From CAILZL01 sp035548495 (GTDB lineage Bacteria; Pseudomonadota; Gammaproteobacteria; Steroidobacterales; Steroidobacteraceae): DNA of 64,000 nt. The DNA lies in contig DASZSV010000027.1 of assembly GCA_035548495.1 (NCBI GenBank), positions 1-64,000 on the forward strand, written 5' to 3'. Below the pieces are notes generated by a model, which searched no databases, was not told the origin of the DNA, and worked only from the letters and a program-made list of their open reading frames with translations. The translations under genes and the position numbers were made by a program. Of the stretch, positions 7,985 through 15,863 are shown in pieces (the first letter of the stretch is position 1; the number at the start of each line of letters is the position of its first letter).

Positions 7985-8536
7985 ATGGACAGTCAGAAGG
8001 GATGGCGCCGCCGTTACCGCGGTTTTACGCTGATAGAAATGCTTGTTGCGCTGGCAATCCTTGCCATTCTTGCCGCAGTGGCCGCACCGGGACTGGCCAG
8101 CATTCAACAAAATGCCGCCCGCCGTACTGCGCTGAATGATTTCTGGCATGCAATTTTTCTGGCACGCAGTGAAGCCATCAAACGCAATGCGGTAGTCGCC
8201 ATTTGCAGGAGTGCCGATGGTGAACACTGTGACAACGCGGCCACCGGCTGGTCACAGGGATGGATTGTTTTCGACAACCTGGACCATGATGAACCTGCGC
8301 AGCGTGATGTTGACGAACCGCTCATCCATGCCTTTTCCTCATCACCATCCGTGCATATCACATCAAATCGCAAAACGTTTTCATTTCGTCCAGCCACACA
8401 GGGCGTTGTCAATGGAACTATAGTATTCTGCGATGCAAGCGGACATGGCGCCGAGGCCATCATCATCAGCCACACCGGACGGCCGCGCCAGTCAACCCGC
8501 GATGCCAGCAACAAACCATTGAAATGTCCGGACTGA
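7985..8536 (+). CDS. Type IV pilus minor pseudopilin FimT/GspH-like
   Basis: 183-residue prepilin. The leader ends RRRYRG and is followed by FTLIEMLVALAILAILAAVA, a canonical class III signal: cleavage by the prepilin peptidase after Gly, then N-methylated Phe and Glu5. The hydrophobic spine is followed by the GspH/FimT domain (NDFWHAIFLARSEAIKRNAVVAICRS, GWIVF, FRPATQGVVNGTIVFCD). It acts in the inner-membrane priming complex of type IV pili. GGGA lies about 9 bases before the ATG. The next gene, pilV-like, overlaps its end by 13 bases, so the two are co-translated. Confidence 0.92.
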   Translation: MDSQKGWRRRYRGFTLIEMLVALAILAILAAVAAPGLASIQQNAARRTALNDFWHAIFLARSEAIKRNAVVAICRSADGEHCDNAATGWSQGWIVFDNLDHDEPAQRDVDEPLIHAFSSSPSVHITSNRKTFSFRPATQGVVNGTIVFCDASGHGAEAIIISHTGRPRQSTRDASNKPLKCPD

Positions 8537-9033
8537 TTGTGACTGACACTGAACCAAACAGACAACATCACCCGCATCGCCATCGCGCATGGCAATGGCA
8601 AGGACTCGCGTTGACAGAAATCATTGCCGGCATCCTGTTGCTGGCCAGTTGTGTGGTTGGTGTTGCCGCCATCTATGCACAACAGCAACACAGTTTGCGC
8701 GGTGGCAAACTCCACACCGTGGCCGCTGAACTGGGAAATGAAATCGCAGAAATGATCCGTAACGAACACGATCCTTCGGCCAGTTTTGAAACCGGCGTCG
8801 GACGCATCTGCGATGCCACCAAGCCAGCCGGCAAAACTGCTGAGATAGACAATCAAGTCGCCTGCTGGCAGGACAAGGTTGCGCGCGAACTTTCCAACGG
8901 CAGCGCACGCATCACGCTCGATACCAGCACGGTGCCTGCACAATACGTTGTCACCATCAGTTGGACTGATCCACGCACCGGCACCGCAAGCTACGTGCGC
9001 CGTATCAATGCCAATAAGAGCAGTGCGAAATAG
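8524..9033 (+). CDS. Type IV pilus minor pseudopilin, PilV-like
   Basis: 169-residue prepilin-like protein. A long basic leader (about 30 residues, His-rich) precedes the cleavage site, read as QG/LALTEIIAGILLLASCVVG. Position +1 is Leu instead of the usual Phe, while Glu5 is kept, so processing and assembly remain plausible. The rest shows PilV-like spacing with Cys residues (GRICDATK, NQVACWQDK) and a late YVVTISWTDPRTG strand. The usual partners pilW, pilX, pilY1 and pilE are not next to this pair. The start follows from the 13-base overlap with fimT. Confidence 0.8.
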   Translation: MSGLIVTDTEPNRQHHPHRHRAWQWQGLALTEIIAGILLLASCVVGVAAIYAQQQHSLRGGKLHTVAAELGNEIAEMIRNEHDPSASFETGVGRICDATKPAGKTAEIDNQVACWQDKVARELSNGSARITLDTSTVPAQYVVTISWTDPRTGTASYVRRINANKSSAK

Positions 9034-9059
9034 TCAAGGCCGTTCTGCGTGACGGATCA

Positions 9060-9656
9060 TCAGGCTGTTACGCCCAGTGTCGCGAGTGTGCTGATTGTCT
9101 TTTCCGGCGACGAATGCTGAATGACATGCCAGCCGCATTGCCGTGCGGATTCAACATTCGCGGACAGATCATCAATGAAAACGGTGGTGGCAGGATTCAA
9201 ATCAAAACGCTGTTCCGCCAGCTTGTAAATATCGCGGTGCGGTTTCATGACACGCGCCTCAAACGACGGCAGCGCAGCATGTGCCAGCGACAATAACTGA
9301 TACTGCCTGTCGAGATACGTCCAGTGAAGTTCTCCAACATTGCTGAGCAAGTACACACGGTGTGTATGCGACAGCGTGCGCGCCAGTGAGAACATTGCAT
9401 CCACTGGAGTAAACATGCCCGTCCAGTGCTGTTTAAGCACATCAGGATCCAGTTGCGGCGCAAGGCGCGACATGTTGTCCAGCAATTGAGTGCTGTCCAG
9501 TTCGCCGCGTTCGTGCGCTTCCAGATCAATGGCCGCGATCACTTCCTTGAGGTTGTAGCGCTGTCCTGCAGCAGCAATGTAGTTCAGCAACGGAGCGTAA
9601 TCGAGATGCACCAGCACCCAACCCACATCAAACACCACAGATTCAATTTGCGGCAC
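9060..9656 (-). CDS. HAD-superfamily hydrolase, subfamily IA
   Basis: 198-residue phosphatase-like protein. Motif I is VVFDVGWVLVHLD, with Gly at the position two after the nucleophile Asp, as in the YihX/epoxide-hydrolase-like branch. Motif II is VYLLSNV. Motif III lysine lies in VMKPHRDIYKLAEQRF. Motif IV is VFIDDLSANVESARQCGW. The helical cap is between motifs I and II. Likely substrates are small phosphorylated sugars or related metabolites, but this is family knowledge and not visible here. It is convergent with the pilV-like gene and transcribed alone. Confidence 0.88.
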   Translation of the reverse strand: MPQIESVVFDVGWVLVHLDYAPLLNYIAAAGQRYNLKEVIAAIDLEAHERGELDSTQLLDNMSRLAPQLDPDVLKQHWTGMFTPVDAMFSLARTLSHTHRVYLLSNVGELHWTYLDRQYQLLSLAHAALPSFEARVMKPHRDIYKLAEQRFDLNPATTVFIDDLSANVESARQCGWHVIQHSSPEKTISTLATLGVTA

Positions 9657-9750
9657 GCTGTTTCCCGTTACACATCATTAACTTCACAACTCATCATTCG
9701 TGGCGATAGCATGATTCGCCTTGACTCATCGCGCACAACGGGAAATATAT

Positions 9751-10548
9751 ATGAAGCGTTTTGTATCTGCGAAAATTATTTTTCCGGCCATGGCGCTGGC
9801 GGCAGGCCATGCGGCGCATGCCGCAGAGGATGTCATTAATCCCGATCGTCCCGGCGTTGTCGAATCCAGTCAGGTGGTTGGCAGCGGTATCATGCAGATC
9901 GAAACCAGCATCAGCGAGGAACACAATAGTGAAGCTGGCATCGATGAACGCACCTACACCACGCCTACACTGATTCGCGCCGGCATCAACGACACGTGGG
10001 AGCTGCGCATGGAGTCCGGCGGACGCACTGTCCAGCACACCCGCATCAACGGCACAACCCGGACGCTCAGCGGGTATGCGGATATTTCAATCGGCATGAA
10101 ATGGCATTTCACTGACGAGAACACCGCATCACATCGGCCCAGCACTGCATGGCTGTTTGATGTCACCACGGATACCGGCTCGCGGGAATTTCGCGGCAAT
10201 GGACTGCGTCCTTCCGTGCGCTTTGTCGCCGAATGGACGCTGCCTGATGATGCTTCACTCGGCGTAATGCCGGGTGTTGTGTACGACAGGAATGATCAGC
10301 ATCATTTCGTCAGCAGCATGCTCGCTGCAAATTACAGCAAACAATTCACACCGTTATTGCGCGGCTTTGTTGAACTTGCTGCACAGCAACTTGCAAGCAC
10401 TGCGGATGGCGGCAACATCATTGTCGCAGACACGGGAATGACGTGGCTGTTGAACAAGGACATGCAACTGGATGCATCGATTCAACGCGGCCTGAGCGAT
10501 GCCGCACCCGACTGGCTGGCGGCGGTGGGATTTTCGATGCGGTTTTGA
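9751..10548 (+). CDS. Outer-membrane beta-barrel protein, MetA-phenol-degradation-like family
   Basis: 265-residue exported protein. Residues 1-24 form a signal peptide (MKRFVSAKIIFPAMALAAGH, cleavage after AHA). The mature start, EDVINPDRPGVVESSQVVG, matches the family in which DRPG...SS opens the barrel. It is followed by alternating strands (MQIETSISEE, WELRMESGG, DISIGMKWHF) and ends WLAAVGFSMRF, an outer-membrane-type terminal Phe. This fits the PF13557-like putative outer-membrane transporter group. GGGA lies about 10 bases before this ATG; an ATG 30 bases upstream would spoil the signal peptide. Substrate unknown. Confidence 0.75.
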   Translation: MKRFVSAKIIFPAMALAAGHAAHAAEDVINPDRPGVVESSQVVGSGIMQIETSISEEHNSEAGIDERTYTTPTLIRAGINDTWELRMESGGRTVQHTRINGTTRTLSGYADISIGMKWHFTDENTASHRPSTAWLFDVTTDTGSREFRGNGLRPSVRFVAEWTLPDDASLGVMPGVVYDRNDQHHFVSSMLAANYSKQFTPLLRGFVELAAQQLASTADGGNIIVADTGMTWLLNKDMQLDASIQRGLSDAAPDWLAAVGFSMRF

Positions 10549-10691
10549 TACGCAGAAGGCAGCCGCTTTCGTTCTCCTCTTGCCTTGGCCACACTCCGGA
10601 GGTGTCATGGGACATCGTGAATAACGAGTGCAATGTCATCCTGCTAACATCTCTGACATCATCGGCCTTTTCCAAACTGCGAAGGTGCAAC

Positions 10692-10976
10692 ATGCTTTTC
10701 ATGGTTATCGAACGATTCAAAGACAATGACATGATCCCCGTCTATGAACGCCTCCGGGAGAAGGGACGCATGTTTCCCGAGGGATTAAAATACATCAATA
10801 GCTGGATCGAACCCAATTTCAGCCGCTGTTTCCAGGTAATGGAATGTGACGATCCGCGTTTACTTCAGGAATGGGTTCTGCGAACGCGTGGATCAGGTGT
10901 AACGTTTGAATTCTTTCCGGTGATCACGAGCGCAGAAACACAGAAAGTGGTAGAGCCATATCTCAAACAGTTGTAG
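10692..10976 (+). CDS. DUF3303-like small protein
   Basis: 94-residue soluble protein, MLFMVIERFKDNDMIPVYER, then REKGRMFPEGLKYINSW and CFQVMECDDPRLLQEWV. This is the pattern of the DUF3303 family, a dimeric alpha-beta-barrel-like fold of unknown function. The ATG at 10692 is chosen because the first strand starts there. The frame is open for 80 codons upstream but shows no protein character and overlaps the preceding gene's end. It is convergent with the ornithine decarboxylase gene. No function can be assigned. Confidence 0.8.
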   Translation: MLFMVIERFKDNDMIPVYERLREKGRMFPEGLKYINSWIEPNFSRCFQVMECDDPRLLQEWVLRTRGSGVTFEFFPVITSAETQKVVEPYLKQL

Positions 10977-11002
10977 ATATGGCTGCGGCACCATCGTTGT
11001 CT

Positions 11003-12262
11003 TCAACGATGCGACTGCAAATTCACAATGCGTTTGGCATCGGCAGGCGCTTCATTGACAACCACCACTTTGGCACGGCGGAAAAAATTGAAGTCCGTAG
11101 CGCTGGCCCAGGTGTACGCACCCATCATGCGGCCGATCACCAGATCGCCCACTTCCAGTTCCGGCAACAGGATGTTGTCGTCAATCACGTCAATGGAATC
11201 GCAAGTGGGACCTGCCAGCACGCTGGGCAACAACTCGCCATCCGTCTTCAACGCACTCACAGGATACTTGGCGTGATCAAACATCTGTCCGCTGTATGAG
11301 CCATACACACCATCATCCAGGTAGTACCACATGCGGCCATTGCGTTTGGCCTTGCCCATCACGGTGGAGATGGAAATGGCCGAAGGCGCAGCGATAAAAC
11401 GGCCGGGCTCGGCAATAATGCGTACATGCTGTGGCATGTGTGCCAGCGCGGCACGAATCGGCGCGCAGAATTCATCAATGGGCATGACCGGCTGTTGATA
11501 AGCAACAGGAAAACCGCCGCCAATATCGAGAATGTCCATGGCAGGCAGACCTGCCAGCAACGCTTCACCATACAAGCTCACGCAGGCATTGATGGCTTCG
11601 ACATACTTGGACGGTTCGGTGGCCTGCGAGCCCACATGGAAACTCAAACCGCGCACACGCACACCCAGTGCTCGCGCCTGTTCAATGAGGCCGAGCACCG
11701 CACTGGGTTCACAACCGAATTTCTTGGAAAGGTCGCATACGGCATTCGGGCTGCGGAACGACACACGAATCAGCAACTCGGCGCGCTTGCGATAGCGCGC
11801 AAATTTTTTCACTTCCTCAGGATTGTCGGCAACGAACGTCGTAACACCGTAACGCAAGGCTTCGCGAATATCGCTGTCACGCTTGATGGGATGTGTGTGA
11901 ATGCAACGTTCCGGCGCGATGCCGGCTGCTTTCACCAGTTCAACCTCACCCGTGGTGGCCAGATCGAAGAAGGCGCCTTCATCACGCAGGCAGGCAACCA
12001 CCGCGACATGCGGCAATGGCTTGAGTGCATAGTGAAGATCAACACCGGGCAAAGCGGCCCTGAGTGCGTGATATTGACGCCGCACCTGTTCGCAATCCAC
12101 CACCAGCAACGGCGAACCGAAGCGGGCAGCAAGTGAACGAATCTCATCATCGCTGAGGGCGACACTGGATTCGCTGGAATGATCGACAGGAAAAAGAGAA
12201 AGAGATTGCACCGCCGCGCGTGGTAACACCTGTAGGGTCCTCGCAAAAATACTGCCAAACAC
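11003..12262 (-). CDS. PLP-dependent ornithine decarboxylase-like (fold type III)
   Basis: 419-residue enzyme of the alanine-racemase-like (type III) PLP decarboxylases. The PLP lysine lies in DLHYALKPLPH. The PLP-phosphate loop includes DIGGGFP and AEPGRFIAAPS. The substrate-binding Cys motif is GPTCDSIDVI, which is typical of ornithine (and lysine/ornithine) decarboxylases and differs from the diaminopimelate enzyme. LSFHVGSQ also fits. The expected product is putrescine, the first step of polyamine synthesis. About 40 residues precede the first conserved strand, so the true start could be later. Monocistronic, leftward. Confidence 0.85.
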   Translation of the reverse strand: MFGSIFARTLQVLPRAAVQSLSLFPVDHSSESSVALSDDEIRSLAARFGSPLLVVDCEQVRRQYHALRAALPGVDLHYALKPLPHVAVVACLRDEGAFFDLATTGEVELVKAAGIAPERCIHTHPIKRDSDIREALRYGVTTFVADNPEEVKKFARYRKRAELLIRVSFRSPNAVCDLSKKFGCEPSAVLGLIEQARALGVRVRGLSFHVGSQATEPSKYVEAINACVSLYGEALLAGLPAMDILDIGGGFPVAYQQPVMPIDEFCAPIRAALAHMPQHVRIIAEPGRFIAAPSAISISTVMGKAKRNGRMWYYLDDGVYGSYSGQMFDHAKYPVSALKTDGELLPSVLAGPTCDSIDVIDDNILLPELEVGDLVIGRMMGAYTWASATDFNFFRRAKVVVVNEAPADAKRIVNLQSHR

Positions 12263-12586
12263 TTAACCAACCCACTCAAGAGTCTGGTCGAGCGGCACCG
12301 GCAGCTTTCGCGCCCTGTTGTTCGGAAGCAGTTGATCAGCAACTGCCTACAGGCTCTAAGTGCTCTCTTACACAGGCACGGCGACTGAGCATCACCGGCG
12401 CGCGCAATGTAACAAAAACATTTCACGATGCAAGAACCTGTGCGCAGTTTTTTTATAACGATTGTTTATGGAAAACGGAAAGGCGGAAATACTGCGCATT
12501 TTTTGCTGGCGCGCAACCATCTGGTGCATCAGCATCGTCATGTCAGTGGTCATCTGGAAGGCTGTGCGGATGCAACTTGCGCAAAC
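12263..12586. other. Gene-free stretch upstream of the ornithine decarboxylase gene
   Basis: 324 bases between the start of the leftward ornithine decarboxylase gene and the end of sua5. It must hold the decarboxylase promoter and leader. Open frames here are short, overlap the flanking genes and have no recognisable content. Near 12453 there is a T-run followed by ATAACGATTG. I see no convincing hairpin with a T-tract and no RNA gene. Confidence 0.5.
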
Positions 12587-13552
12587 TTATTTTGCAGCGG
12601 CACGCTGCAAACGATCACGCACGGCCTGCCATTGCTCATCGCCGGGCACCTGTTCCACCAGCATCAGGTCAGCACCCGCCTTGTCGAGTGCGCGCAAGTT
12701 GGCATACAGCGCATGTCCATATGCCACGGCATCGGTGCCGGCATTGATCCAGACAACGGCATCGCTGGACTGGCCGGCGTGCATGGCCAGCACGGCAACT
12801 TTTTGCCTGTGACGCACGCAGTCATTCACACGCTGCGGCAGAACGGCGGCATCCACGATGTCCATGGGTGTGCCTGGTGAATAATGCTTCTCCAGCATGC
12901 CCGGTGCACGCGGCACATCGTTCGCCATGACATCAGTCACTTCCGGCACGATGCAGCGCAGTTGCGACAGCGTGATACCGCCGGGACGCAACAAACGCGG
13001 CGCATCACCCACGCAACTGACGATGGTGGACTCCAGACCAATGTCGCAATCATCGCCATCCAGTATCAGCAGCGTATCGCCAAATTCATCACGCACATGC
13101 TGCGCACGCGTGGGACTGACATGACCAAAACGATTGGCCGAAGGCGCGGCGATGCCACCGCCAAATGCGTGCAGCAGTTGCTGTGCAACCGGATGACGCG
13201 GCACTCGTACTGCAACCGTCTCCTGACCGCCGGTGATGACATCACTGACGTCGGCGGCGCGTTTCAACACCAGCGTCAGCGGTCCCGGCCAGAATGCTTC
13301 TGCGAGCTGTTGCGCACTGCTTGGCACATCAACAGCCCAGCGTGACAACTGTGTGACATCCGGCAGATGAACAATGACCGGATGTGAGCTGGGGCGCCCC
13401 TTGCGCTGAAATATTTTCCTGACCGCAGCCGGATTGCTGGCATCGGCACCGAGGCCGTACACGGTTTCAGTTGGAAATGCGACCAGCTCACCGGCACGCA
13501 ACACGGCAGCGGCGCGATCAATCTGTGTTGCTGAAATGGCTTTGCTGATCAT
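12587..13552 (-). CDS. tsaC: L-threonylcarbamoyladenylate synthase (Sua5 type)
   Basis: 321 residues. The N-terminal YrdC domain (about 1-200) carries AVLRAGELVAFPTETVYGLG, IFQRKGRPSSHPVIVH, WPGPLTLVL and VRVPRHP. The C-terminal Sua5 domain (about 230-321) starts after PGMLEKHYSPG. It makes the threonylcarbamoyl-AMP intermediate of the t6A37 modification of tRNAs that read ANN codons, from threonine, bicarbonate and ATP. The full Sua5 architecture is the longer of the two bacterial forms; the short TsaC form lacks the C-terminal domain. A terminator hairpin separates it from the upstream exported-protein gene. Confidence 0.93.
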   Translation of the reverse strand: MISKAISATQIDRAAAVLRAGELVAFPTETVYGLGADASNPAAVRKIFQRKGRPSSHPVIVHLPDVTQLSRWAVDVPSSAQQLAEAFWPGPLTLVLKRAADVSDVITGGQETVAVRVPRHPVAQQLLHAFGGGIAAPSANRFGHVSPTRAQHVRDEFGDTLLILDGDDCDIGLESTIVSCVGDAPRLLRPGGITLSQLRCIVPEVTDVMANDVPRAPGMLEKHYSPGTPMDIVDAAVLPQRVNDCVRHRQKVAVLAMHAGQSSDAVVWINAGTDAVAYGHALYANLRALDKAGADLMLVEQVPGDEQWQAVRDRLQRAAAK

Positions 13553-13571
13553 TTCGAATTTGATGCTGTAG

Positions 13572-13611
13572 AAAAAACGGGCGCCCGCTTTCTTGGAAAG
13601 GGGTGCCCGTT
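13572..13611 (-). terminator. Rho-independent terminator after the BamE-like gene
   Basis: On the minus strand ACGGGCACCC and GGGCGCCCGT form a 10-bp stem (one G-U pair) around a 14-base loop, directly followed by six T. It follows the stop of the leftward gene at 13646 by about 35 bases and lies just upstream of sua5. Confidence 0.88.
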
Positions 13612-13645
13612 TGTCGAAACGAGATTGCCTTGCTGAGACTATCGG

Positions 13646-14407
13646 CTATGGATAACCGCTTTCATTCGGATCCGGTGTGATCTTGATGACACGGAAAATG
13701 CCGTTATAAGCGCTCTTCAGTGAAAACTCGATGCGTCCCACACCCTTGTAATAATAAACAGTACGTTGCAGATCGCGCGCACCATAGTTGAACGGTTGCC
13801 ATTGCTTGCCGGTCATGTAAGTCTTCTGATTGGTGGGCGGACCGAGAAGATCATCCACTTCCTCCATGCTCATGCCTTCGCGGATCTGGCTGAAGTCAAC
13901 AGCCTTGCCACCACCGGCTGCATGTCTGGCAGGCGGCGGCGGAGGAGAAGCCGTCTGCGCCGAACCACCTTGCTTGTACCTGGCCAGATCAACACTGCCG
14001 GGCTGGAACGAAGTCGGAGCATTCTTTGGCAGGCTTTCCATCGCATTCTTGCAATACTTGCGCGTGCGCTTGTGAATTTTGGCGTCGGCCACTGTCTTCA
14101 GCAATTCACGATAACGGCCGTTGTTGGAACTGCCCAGCGCTTTGCACAGCCATGAAGTTGCGTCGGCAAAATCGCGATCATCAGGATTGCGCGTATAGAA
14201 CTGGCTCAATACTTCGGCGGCAACATCCAGCACTTCCTGATCCGTCACACCCGTGTTGTAAATATCCTGTGCCGCACCGGAAATGGTCCCGGGACCACCC
14301 ATGGCCAGCATCTGGGTAATACGCTGTCCGGCGGCATCCAGCGCAAAAGCGCTGCTGGCGGTGCAGGCGCAGGCAAGACAGGCCAAAGTGATCAGTAGTT
14401 TGTTCAT
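13646..14407 (-). CDS. Exported protein with C-terminal BamE/SmpA-like domain
   Basis: 253 residues. Signal peptide MNKLLITLACLACACTASSA with cleavage around FALD. A helical domain (about 30-120) contains TWLCKALGSSNNGRYRELL-like text and Cys residues. A Pro-rich linker (PPPPP, near 150) follows. The C-terminal ~90 residues resemble the BamE/SmpA/OmlA fold: FSQIREGMSMEEVDDLLGPP, then YMTGKQWQPFNYG and VYYYKGVGRIEF. The start at 14407 has GGAG 9 bases upstream; an ATG 12 bases earlier would leave no spacing. Not a lipoprotein, because the Cys lies inside the hydrophobic core without a clear lipobox. Function unknown. Confidence 0.7.
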   Translation of the reverse strand: MNKLLITLACLACACTASSAFALDAAGQRITQMLAMGGPGTISGAAQDIYNTGVTDQEVLDVAAEVLSQFYTRNPDDRDFADATSWLCKALGSSNNGRYRELLKTVADAKIHKRTRKYCKNAMESLPKNAPTSFQPGSVDLARYKQGGSAQTASPPPPPARHAAGGGKAVDFSQIREGMSMEEVDDLLGPPTNQKTYMTGKQWQPFNYGARDLQRTVYYYKGVGRIEFSLKSAYNGIFRVIKITPDPNESGYP

Positions 14408-14472
14408 GACATGCTCCACTTCTTGAAGAGTTGATTATTGAACGGCCGTGAGAACTGCCATCATTCTATCAG

Positions 14473-15252
14473 TCAACCGAACGGAATGGCATCGCGAACT
14501 GCCTGATGCAGCCGCCCATTGGTGGCCAAAACTGTGGTTGTCGCCAAATTTACCGGTTTGCCATCCAGTTGCGTAAACCGTCCACCTGCTGCTTCGACGA
14601 TCACGGACAGCGCAGCGATGTCGAGAATGTTCACATCCGATTCGATGACAACATCAATCTTGCCCGCCGCCAGCAAGTGATAATGCAGAAAATCACCGTA
14701 ACCACGAATACGGCTGGCGCGCGCAATCAGCTTGCCATAGTTGCCCCAACAGGTACTGGTTGCCAGTGTTTTCAGATTGCCTGCCGAGATGGCGCAACCT
14801 TCAATGGTGTCAATGTCACTGACCTTGATGGGCTTGTCGTTCAACCATGCGCCCTTGCCCGCTTCGGCATACGCAAGCTCTCCCCCGCTCGCGCCATACA
14901 CGGGTGCGGATGAAACACCAACAATCAATTTGCCACGATGCATCAAGGCAATCTGCGTGGAGAACATCGGATACTCACGCACGAATGCCTTGGTGCCATC
15001 AATGGGATCCACCAGCCACAGATACTCTGCATCCAGTCCTTCACTGCCGGTTTCTTCACCATAAAATCCGTGATCGGGAAAACGCGATGCAATCAGCTTG
15101 CGAATCACCTGTTCGGTTTCCACATCTGCTTGTGTCACCGGCGACTTGTCTGCCTTGATGGTGATGGCGATATTTTGCTGATAGTAACGCTGCACCACAT
15201 CAGCAGCGGCGCGCGCTGCATCCAGTGCCGTGGTCAGAAATGGTGAATGCAT
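14473..15252 (-). CDS. Inositol-monophosphatase-family phosphatase (possibly histidinol-phosphatase)
   Basis: 259-residue Mg2+-dependent phosphatase. The metal-binding motifs are all present: GEETG, WLVDPIDGTKAFVREYP and DVNILDIAALSVIVEAAGG. The late pattern GDFLHYHLLAAGKID and NILDIAAL are close to HisN-type histidinol-phosphatases. Inositol-1-phosphatase or PAP phosphatase activity cannot be excluded. I start at the ATG at 15252 (MHSPFLTTAL), because the 44 codons upstream overlap the promoter region and have no family match. It is divergent from the cobalamin riboswitch, whose 5' end lies about 100 bases away. Confidence 0.85.
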   Translation of the reverse strand: MHSPFLTTALDAARAAADVVQRYYQQNIAITIKADKSPVTQADVETEQVIRKLIASRFPDHGFYGEETGSEGLDAEYLWLVDPIDGTKAFVREYPMFSTQIALMHRGKLIVGVSSAPVYGASGGELAYAEAGKGAWLNDKPIKVSDIDTIEGCAISAGNLKTLATSTCWGNYGKLIARASRIRGYGDFLHYHLLAAGKIDVVIESDVNILDIAALSVIVEAAGGRFTQLDGKPVNLATTTVLATNGRLHQAVRDAIPFG

Positions 15253-15352
15253 GATGAATAATGACAAGTAACAGGTTGATTCAACTCCGCACAGCATAAC
15301 CGATTCAACAACGATCTTGACACCCGCATTGCTGTGAAATACCTTGCCCGCG

Positions 15353-15724
15353 CCTTTTGGTGATCGCCTGTCATAAAACAACAAGCGATAACGGGAAGCC
15401 AGTGAGCAGCTTTGAATGTTTTCAGAGCATCACGAAACCCAGAATCAAAACGTCGCGAGCGAAGTCAGGTTGTGTTCAAGCGGAGCGCAGGAACCGGAGT
15501 TTACACGCTAGTAAATGAGGCTTCCGGGCACCGTATGAACACAAGATAACGAGCGCAGCAGTTTTGAAATGGGTTTCTGCAATTCTGGCGCTGCCCCCGC
15601 AACGGTAATTGAACCCAAGTCGCATCAGGACTTCACTGTCCAGTCACTGCACACAAGTGTGGGAAGACGATGTGATCGAACAAGCGCTCTTGTTCATTCA
15701 AAAGCCCGGAGACCGGCCAATCGG
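15353..15724 (+). promoter_or_regulatory. Cobalamin riboswitch, interrupted in loop L5
   Basis: All core blocks of the cobalamin (B12) riboswitch are present in order. P1 strands are TTGG (15357) and CCAA (15720). P2 is ATCGC/GCGAT. The conserved core CGGGAAGCCAGTG ends at 15404. The second half resumes at 15580 with CAATTCTGGCGCTGCCCCCG and CAACGGT, followed by CAGTCACTG, TGGGAAG and the B12 box AAGCCCGGAGACCGGCC. P5 pairs GCCAG with CTGGC across the gap. Between 15405 and 15579 lies a 175-bp palindromic repeat; removing it leaves GCCAGTGCAATTCTGGC, a normal P5-L5. The riboswitch ends 140 bases before btuB and should lower expression of the btuB operon when adenosylcobalamin is plentiful, if the split form still folds. 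Confidence 0.93.
15405..15579. repeat. MITE-like palindromic element, copy 2, inside the riboswitch
   Basis: Core 15431-15579 has inverted ends GAAACCCAGAATCAAAAC and GTTTTGAAATGGGTTTC and an imperfect palindrome centred near GAGTTTACACGCTAGTAAATGA. Read on the minus strand it matches the element at 7163-7315 block by block. The 26 bases at its left border (AGCAGCTTTGAATGTTTTCAG) resemble its own right end (AGCAGTTTTGAAATGGGTTT), as if a partial copy lies in tandem. A TG dinucleotide flanks both junctions, so the exact border can shift by two bases. It should fold as one long hairpin. Confidence 0.88.
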
Positions 15725-15863
15725 CTGAATGACTGCATGTCAGTCATTCACCGGCGTCGCGGCGGGCGATGATGCGGTCGTGTCGCGGATCACTGCTGCA
15801 CGATCTTTCTCCCCTGCGTTTTTCAACCATTTCCATGCGGGCGAGCGTGGGGAGAGTCATTCA

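Noticed and set aside
10443..10691. Extended N-terminus of the DUF3303 protein
   Set aside because: Overlaps the end of the outer-membrane protein gene and has no domain character.
12462..12812. Plus-strand frame with a hydrophobic segment (CISIVMSVVIWKAV)
   Set aside because: More than half is antisense to sua5, and the remaining part lacks a good ribosome-binding site.
15729..15863. Extended N-terminus of btuB
   Set aside because: It falls between the riboswitch and the ribosome-binding site; the signal peptide begins at 15864.
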